From Armigeres subalbatus (Eukaryota; Arthropoda; Insecta; Diptera; Culicidae), in the NCBI RefSeq assembly GCF_024139115.2, contig NC_085140.1, positions 31,669,806 through 31,733,805 on the forward strand: a stretch of 64,000 nucleotides of DNA, given 5' to 3'. Under the pieces are notes generated by a model. The model searched no databases. It saw nothing but the letters and a program-made list of their open reading frames with translations, and was not told the DNA's origin. This document shows, piece by piece, positions 57,765 to 64,000 of the stretch. The position numbers and the translations under genes were made by a program. Within the stretch, counting starts at the first letter, position 1; every line of letters begins with the position of its first letter.

Positions 57765-58160
57765 TCAGACGCGATATATCAGGATGTTGTCGATTTGATT
57801 TTCTGTAAAGCCGTCACGGGAGACCCACGTGACTTTGTGAACCGGTCGATGAGGGAAGAGCGATCCCCCGATCACCATGTCGTTATTACCACAAAATAAA
57901 GCGGACAGCTCTCCGTTTTCACTCATTTCTCCGAGACTATGGCGTCCCATAATACGCTCATGGTTCGAGTTGTCGGATCCTATCTTCGCATTGAAATCGC
58001 CGAAACAGATCTTGATATGACCCTTCGGAATTCTATCTACGACGGCATTGAGTTGACTGTAGAAGTTCTCTTTGTCTTGCAGATCGGCAGCATCGGTTGG
58101 CGCATAACATTGGATTATAGTAAGGTTTCGGACCCGTGTTCTAAATCTGGCAACGATTAT
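57765..58160 (-). pseudogene. APE-type endonuclease domain of the non-LTR element (partial)
   Basis: The minus-strand frame begins inside the domain at the truncation point and reads LTIIQCYAPT, ICFGDFNAKIG (Asp and Asn of the metal site), NGELSALF, VHKVTWVSRDG and NQIDNIL near its end. These are the ordered motifs of apurinic-endonuclease-like nucleases that nick the target for insertion. The first six codons of the open frame are flanking DNA. The frame stops at 57765, and the neighbouring frame carries on (HHLLIGEIRLRIARIRRQEE), so a frameshift lies near 57770. Confidence 0.85.
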
Positions 58161-58170
58161 CCAAACAGCA

Positions 58171-58800
58171 CAAGTCAAGTAAAATTGGTAGCAGCAACCA
58201 ATTTGTGACTAAATCTGGTCACATATAAGTTACTGTAACCTATGTGCAACATGTGTAGTGCTCGGGGAATGTCTTCGTCTCGATAAACAATCTATTATAC
58301 CTCCAGTGACGTTGCAAACCTGTCACCAACTCTGTACTCCTTTAGTATGTTCAGATCTTGGAGGAAGCTCTTCATACTACAGATCAAATTGAATAAATAC
58401 TGTCGTCAGGCAACAAGTTAACAATCAAAGTAGGCGTCACCAAAAAGTGGAAATGGATGCGTGGAAATGGAAATGGATGCGCAAAAAAGCACTCTTGCAT
58501 CAGTGGCGATGCAAAAGGAAACCGGAAGAATCCAACAAGAACGGAGGAGATCCTCTTTTGGAGACAAAGGATAAGCAGGCTCCGCAAAAAATAATGGGCG
58601 CTCTACTCAAACGCATGGCTGTCGCACAGCTGAAAGAGGACGGCAACGGCAATAGAAAGACTTATGGCAGAAAACAAAGGAAAATCAATACAGGCGAGAA
58701 ACAAAAATTCGTCTAAAGAAGCATAAAAAAGAAAGACGAGGCGCTTCTGGTTAATTTCATTTTTTTATTTAATTTTTGTTTTGTTTTTTTTTTATTTTGC
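58171..58800. other. Unassigned interval
   Basis: The plus frame 58447-58716 (Lys-rich, with WKWKWMRKK) is not recognised. 58456-58482 has a short GGAAATGGATGCG duplication. The rest is AT-rich. Confidence 0.35.
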
Positions 58801-58814
58801 CACTAGGCTGAACA

Positions 58815-58990
58815 AACCATTAGGCCGAAACCCATCTGTCCGAAAGTCATTAGGCCGAAAGGGTCATTTGGCCGAAAGGTTCGTTTGGCCGAAAGGGTCG
58901 TTTGGCCGAAAGGGTCATTTGGCCGAAAGGGTCATTTGGCCGAAAGGGTCATTTGGCCGAATAGGACATTTGGCCGAATAGGTCATTTGA
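58815..58990 (+). repeat. 17-bp GCCGAA satellite (copy 2)
   Basis: About ten copies of GGCCGAAAGGGTCATTT, more uniform than the copy at 12752-13120. Confidence 0.92.
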
Positions 58991-59128
58991 AAAGTGAGAA
59001 ATTAGAAGTAAGAAGAGAGACGTCTCAATTCTCATTCCTCATTTCTCACTTCTCACTGAAAAAAAATGAGGAGCGCGAAGTGAGTAGTGAGACGTTTCAC
59101 TACTCACTTCGCGCTTCTCACTTTTTAA
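58991..59128. repeat. GAGACGTCTC module with perfect 18-bp stem
   Basis: 59073-59090 (GCGCGAAGTGAGTAGTGA) pairs exactly with 59097-59114 around a six-base loop. GAGACGTCTC precedes it. Same arrangement as 13145-13290 after the other GCCGAA array. Confidence 0.88.
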
Positions 59129-59289
59129 TGCACTAGAGCACCTACCAGAAGGAAGGCAGAGAGTCCATTACCTTTTGCAGTCCTGCATTAGCGAGGAACA
59201 TGAAAAAAGTGGGAAAAGGTATCGACCCAAGCATGTGAGTATGGTACCAAAGAGCAGAGATGGATGACGCTATGTGGCAAAAATTAGAA

Positions 59290-60300
59290 AACCAACGATA
59301 CCGTCAGAAAGGTGCCCAGAAAGCTTAGGAGAATCATCGAGGGACTGATTCCAAGCCATCGATCAGGGGTCTGGCCGTCCACACCGTATGGCGAGGTTAA
59401 CACAAGCACAGAAAAAGTCCTACTTACGAAACAGGAACTCATCACGGCTTTTTATGTAAAACCAAACAAGGCTCCGGGGCTAAACGATATCTCCGGTATG
59501 TTACGTATCACATTGCAAAAGTGCATTGTAGAAGGAAACTTTTCTCATCGTCGGAAGCGGCAAAAACTAGTTCGGTCGCTGGAGAGGATCATCCTCAAAA
59601 AGCTAGCTATCTACACAAAAGGCAAAAACGGATTGTCGAGCATGCAGTTTGGGTTCCGGAAGAGCAGGTCCACAGCTGATCCTGTTCGGATAGTCGTGGA
59701 TGCAGTCGAATCAGCTAAAAAGCAGAAGAGGAGAGTTAATTTCTACTGCGCAGTGGTTATCTTAGATGTGAAAAATGTTAGTTGGGAAGCACCAACTAGC
59801 TCTTTACAAGTGCTGAGGAGTTACTTCGAGAACCGAACGCTAGTTTATGAAACAGTTGAGGAACTGCAGTGAAATGGGCATGACTGCGGGTGTTCCTCAA
59901 GGCTATATCTCGACACCGACGTTGTGGAATGCGATGTACGTCGGATTATTGCTGCCAAGACTAAGATCCGTGATAGTTGCGCTTATGAGAAGGCAGCTTA
60001 ATCTTTTACAACATTGACAAGAGTAATGTCAAATAGCTCTGTGATTAGTAGTAGTAAGAGAAGACTCATAGCCAGCATTTCTACGTCAGTACTTAGATGC
60101 GGAGCCCCCGTCTGGGTGGCTGGAGTAATCACGAAGAGGAACGTGTCATGGGAGCTCCTATCAAGCCTTGGATGTTCCAAGAAGTATCTATACAGACTAG
60201 GACACATAGAGTCCTCTCTTCACGCCGAATAGCGAGGAAATACCGGAGCATTTGATATTCGACTGTACATGATTCAAGACAGACAGAAGAAGGATTTTAA
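59290..60300 (+). pseudogene. Second non-LTR retrotransposon remnant (R1/LOA-like), internally deleted
   Basis: The plus frame 59312-59872 has KPNKAPGLNDISG, then SSMQFGFRKSRSTADPVRIV and VVILDVKNVSW, where the A/F residues of the usual DVKNAF motif are lost. It ends at a stop. Another frame continues TAGVPQGYISTPTLWNAMY (about 59883-59940). The YADD region is missing: the sequence jumps to a C-terminal block, NSSVISSSKRRLIASIST and VLRCGAPVWVAGV (60027-60125). At least two deletions and two frame breaks are visible. R1/LOA-type identity is suggested by these motifs; certainty is moderate. Confidence 0.8.
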
Positions 60301-60403
60301 CGGGTAGCGTTCGTATCACAAACCCCGATAAATCGTTCTGGAAATGTGTAAAATTGACACAAAACCGTTGATATCTAGCTCGGACCTTTCGAATGTCTTA
60401 ACT

Positions 60404-60430
60404 AAAATAACCATTCGGCCTAATGGCCTA
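60404..60430 (-). repeat. Fragment of GCCGAA satellite
   Basis: CCATTCGGCCTAATGGCCTAA is a one- to two-unit trace. Confidence 0.5.
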
Positions 60431-60599
60431 ATGAACCAACATCACGAAAATCTTCGGATGAAAATAATGCGTTTACGTTTTTAGAACTCCCAGAAACAAT
60501 TTTTGAGTATTCTTGCTCCAAGCATCGAACACAATCACACTATTTTAAGGCTAATTTCTGCACCCATAAAACAAATCTTACAATTGTTGTATAAAATCG

Positions 60600-60733
60600 T
60601 GGCATATACAAATTTGTAAGGTTTTGAAATAGCAAATGTAAGCTTTTTATACAGATACTGTATTTAAATAATACAAAATTGTGAAATTTCAATAAATTGG
60701 TTGTATTAAAACCTTCCGGAATTGTATATGCCA
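60600..60733. mobile_element. Small MITE-like inverted repeat
   Basis: TGGCATATACAA at the left is inverted at the right (TTGTATATGCCA), with further pairing AAGGTTTT/AAAACCTT. A related fragment lies at 10210-10310. Confidence 0.55.
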
Positions 60734-60868
60734 AACTATTATATAGTTTCTAGAAGGTTCTTATGCAGAACAGCATTTAAATCTGCTGTCCGCTGGTTGG
60801 GTGTGTAAATACTGTTAATACATGTTTTTGTACTTTATTGTTTCATATTATTCTAATCGATGTTACTT

Positions 60869-61019
60869 ATTCTTCTTCTTCTTCAATGGCTCTACATTCC
60901 AACTGGAACTTGGCCGACGTTTCCCATCCGAAAAAAATCCTAGACCGAACCGGGTATCAAACTCGCCATCTCCGGATTGGCAATCCTACTCCTTTGCTCG
61001 CAAGGCTACTGAAGACCCC
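60869..61019 (-). mobile_element. tRNA-derived SINE, internally deleted copy
   Basis: On the minus strand: CAGTAGCCTTGCGAGCAAAG, the B-box-like GAGTTTGATACCCGG, then directly CCAAGTTCCAGTTGGAATG, GTAGAGCCATTG and a GAA tail. It lacks the middle found at 28690-28840. Confidence 0.78.
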
Positions 61020-64000
61020 ATTACTTATTACTTTGTAATCAATTATTATCCTTGGGCTTGGTTTTTTTTTTGAAGAAGCGTTGATTTTTCTAGCCATATA
61101 ATTTGTACGACAATGGTTTACATTTGATTTTTTCATAGCAATTTTAATGATTTACCCATATGAGAAACCAATAATTACAATTAGATATAAACAGACGTGA
61201 ACTTAAATGTGACCAATATCTGAATCGAAAAATTCCCGTTGTAGGTCCCCCAGAGCCCCATACGGCGACAAGCGGAGTGGACCATTCGACAAAGTGTATG
61301 ATGGAACAAGCGGCGGAAACTCAATGACGGACTGCTTCACGAGTGTTAATTTCTGGGGAAGTGGCACTCTTTGGCGGTGGCGCTCGTTCCAGCAGCCCCT
61401 CCTCTTCGCTTCACAGAGTTCGGAACTTTTTCCTGTAACAAACGGCGATGGATGGATGGTGGTCGCTTGCTTGCTTGCTTGGTTGGTTGGTTGGGTCCCA
61501 GCTGGGGAAATGGTCCGTTGTGCCATTTTTGTCACTTAGACCGGTCGAAAACTGTTTTCACTTGCTCTCGAAGGGTTGGCAATGGAGAAAATGAAACTGC
61601 GTTTGAACATCCGCCACAACACAAGTGCACTTTGAAGACACCAGCAAAAACGTGCTTCGCGAGAAAACGGTTTTTCGTATTCATTGCTTCGTCCTGCGGG
61701 GCACACGGACTGAGGATGGCACCAAATGGCACTAGGACACACCATCAACACAAACTGAAAGGACGATACCCGGATGCATTTTAACTCATTTTTTTGCAAA
61801 CAGCAGAATACTATTTCACATTTGACCTTTGGATATTCTTAGATGCTGCTGTTTTAATGCGAAAATGATAGCCAGAGACGATTCCCCTGGTAACATTTGG
61901 TGGGGAGTAAACTTGGGACAACAAAAAAAAAAAAACGACGAGGTCGGACTGACACAAATTCACTTTAGATTATTCGATAGTATTTGGTCACACTTTCGTA
62001 GGAAAGTTAAACATGTTGAATCTAGAACCTCAACCGTGAAATTCGCACCAAACACTGCACTTGAATTTACATTCCATGAACGCCAAGATCGCACGTCCGC
62101 GCTTTCATCTCTTAATGGGTTTGATTTCTTTTGATGAATTTATTCCGGACTCCTGGCAGCGGTAATCAATTTCGAGCACGCGCGCACGACTGGGCGCTGA
62201 CTGAACTGGCCAGCCCTGTAGTGCGGGTGTAATGGTCTGGTCAGCTGATGGATTCGAGTCGAGCAACTTCTCGGCGCTGCTGGCTGCTGTCTGCAACGTT
62301 GCTGAACAATATGCAGGGTAAATAGTGAACTATGGATCAGCAATTGGCTGAACGGGGACGGGGCCTCAGCTTACGCATGTCTGGCTTGGTCAACAAAGAA
62401 AGTGGCTCAAGAGGGCAGAGTGGAATCTGAGGGTTGCGTATGGGGTTATATTTAGTTCGATGATGGATTGAGTTTGGTATAAACAGATATGTGGATGTGA
62501 GTCTTATTTAGCGAATGTAATAGTTTCCGGAGCATTGAGGCAACAGGATTTATAATCTCACAGTGATTCTCACTCTTCAGACGTGAATCAGTCAAGACAT
62601 GAACATCTCTATAATAAAACATAAAAACATAATTTCTTCAGCATTTTTGGGTTATAGGAACTTCCTCGGAAAGTTTTTCGGAAATTCTTAAAAAATTATA
62701 CAGGAAATTCTCCTGAAAGGCGTCGGCTCACGTAGCGAAAAGCCGTTCGGATTTTGATGATAATTTTTAACCCAACGTCGGGCCTTCCGATGGTCGAGAA
62801 AGCAAAGGTCTAGCATATTTTCATTGTTGAGATCTTAAGCAGGGGATACGCAACTTAAATAGTTAGGTACTATCCCACGGCTCGAGCCGTAAATTCGCTT
62901 GGCAGATGCGATTTTTTTAATGCTTTCCTTAAACGTTTTGTGCGTTACAGTTAGATTGTTGCTTTCCAAGTCGGCGAGATTTTCCAAGCATTCGATGCAT
63001 GCAGGCATCAGATTGCCAGTAAGCTTTGATCTACAAGCTTTTAAAAAATCAAACAAGAAGTACACTATCGAAGAGAAGTAGTTGACATTGATCGCTTTTT
63101 CATAATGATTAGATTCAAATTTCACCTATTTTGTGCAGTCAAATCATAAACGAGTTAGTGATAACAAATATTGGGCTGGGTTGTGGAAAGTCCCAAACTT
63201 GTTTCCATTTCTACTCTGAATCCAGCCCTGCACTAGTACACGACACTTAGGAATGACCTCATGCTGTCTCCAGCGACTTGCGGCCAAATGCCATCCATAC
63301 GGAACCCGTCATAATATTTAAAGTACACACATATGTATTGCCACAGCAGCATCGATGTCGACAGTCCAGCTCCAGCAGCAGCGCGCTCGATTCCATAATA
63401 GTAGCCGGAGAAGAAACCATCCGGTCAATATGGCACTGCTCTTCAAATTGTCCGACACGGTGGCAGCATCACCCATTTTTAATGATGCTGTACCACCCAA
63501 TTTAATTGAGATTCATACATATGTATATATGTACGTTTGAGCATCAGTTCTGGTCTGCGGAACCATTCTCATTATGTCAGCTGAGATTATAAACTTGTTG
63601 TTTTATCCGAATAATTATTTTTGATGATGGGGCATGACAATTCTTTCGTATTAAAATTTAAGACTTTAATTCACTATGAAAATGTTACAAGTTGAAAGCA
63701 TGCAACATTCTACAAGGAAGGTTAATTCATGTAGTTCACAACATTCTGCGAGGACCATTGTGGTCCAGGCAGAAGCGTGGTTATCGTTCTCGGCGACGTC
63801 GACGGAGGCCAGCGCCGAGGTTGTTTATTTGCCTTTATGCTTCTCGCTTCGCGCCAGAAGCAAGCACTAATAATGCAACAACGCTGCCGATTAATAACAC
63901 AAACTACTGCCAGTTGTAAGGGAATGTGGGAGACCGATTTCTTTCTCGTTGATCCAATCATATCTAATCTGATATCTCTGACGCCACACCGTAGCGCCAA
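61020..64000. other. Single-copy-looking DNA without a confirmed gene
   Basis: 61200-61780 and 62140-62340 are less AT-rich, with overlapping frames on both strands that show no domain. On the minus strand near 62200 the phrase GGCCAGTTCAGTCAGCGCC contains an arthropod initiator-like TCAGT. This could be a promoter or 5' untranslated exon, but the evidence is weak. A trace of satellite-1-like sequence lies at 62655-62720. 63670-64000 has nothing recognised. Confidence 0.4.

Larger units (their letters stand above)
55524..58160 (-). mobile_element. 5'-truncated non-LTR retrotransposon with 10-bp target duplication
   Basis: CCAAACAGCA is present at 55514-55523 and 58161-58170 and marks both ends. 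On the minus strand the element runs from a truncated endonuclease domain through reverse transcriptase to a 3' TAAG microsatellite tail (55524-55541). The 5' part of ORF2 and any ORF1 are missing. At least two frame breaks inactivate it. RTE/Jockey-like by domain order; exact clade unsure. Confidence 0.9.

Noticed and set aside
58447..58716. Lys-rich 89-codon plus frame
   Set aside because: No recognised family; lies between retroelement and satellite debris.

Overview
The window is non-coding, repeat-dominated eukaryotic DNA, most likely from a culicine mosquito of the Aedes type. This is inferred from Feilai-like tRNA-derived SINEs with GAA tails, many TA-flanked short inverted-repeat elements (MITEs), decayed BEL/Pao and non-LTR retrotransposons, and long satellite arrays. 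No prokaryotic features, CRISPR array, rRNA gene or complete host protein gene is visible. The only plausible host coding sequence is a short signal-peptide exon on the minus strand at 41729-41833, followed by a consensus splice donor. It would make much of the window intronic or intergenic.

Layout: 1-303 decayed tandem repeat; 1476-2200 MITE; 4563-9450 a 23-bp satellite (satellite 1) with an inverted central block; 9453-10161 an insertion carrying a tRNA-like cloverleaf and a 97-bp-arm hairpin; 12752-13290 a 17-bp GCCGAA satellite plus a palindrome; 15236-16049 a retroposon with a 24-bp target duplication; 16545-18655 a 7-bp GAAGTGA satellite interrupted by a SINE that itself holds two insertions; 19640-20460 BEL/Pao remnant; 20640-22060 non-LTR remnant split by a MITE; 22126-23328 a MITE with a nested MITE; 26950-28110 a dispersed repeat split by a 0.7-kb foldback element; 28265-29500 a decayed minisatellite split by a SINE.

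30864-34630 is a 3.8-kb foldback element whose arms are inverted arrays of a ~160-bp repeat. A broken second copy (35018-35887) abuts satellite 2, another 23-bp repeat, at 35888-40011. A 349-bp spacer is duplicated inside and after that array. Satellite 2 returns in the opposite orientation at 46120-48330, inside a 4.3-kb segment (44572-48890) bounded by inverted termini and built almost entirely of satellites. The right part holds a 51-bp minisatellite, an 11/10-bp TTTGGATTGG satellite, a 5'-truncated non-LTR element with clear target duplications (55524-58160), another GCCGAA array with palindrome, a second decayed non-LTR element, a SINE, and about 3 kb of single-copy-looking DNA.

No genes act together here. 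The coherent story is one of mobile elements and satellites: satellite arrays appear inside or at the ends of inverted-repeat elements, and nested insertions give a relative order of events. The strongest candidates for something undescribed are the satellite-filled TIR element at 44572-48890, the two 23-bp satellites whose units are each self-complementary, and the oppositely oriented satellite-2 arrays that could produce double-stranded RNA. The long open frames in the satellites result from repeats lacking stop codons and are not treated as genes.
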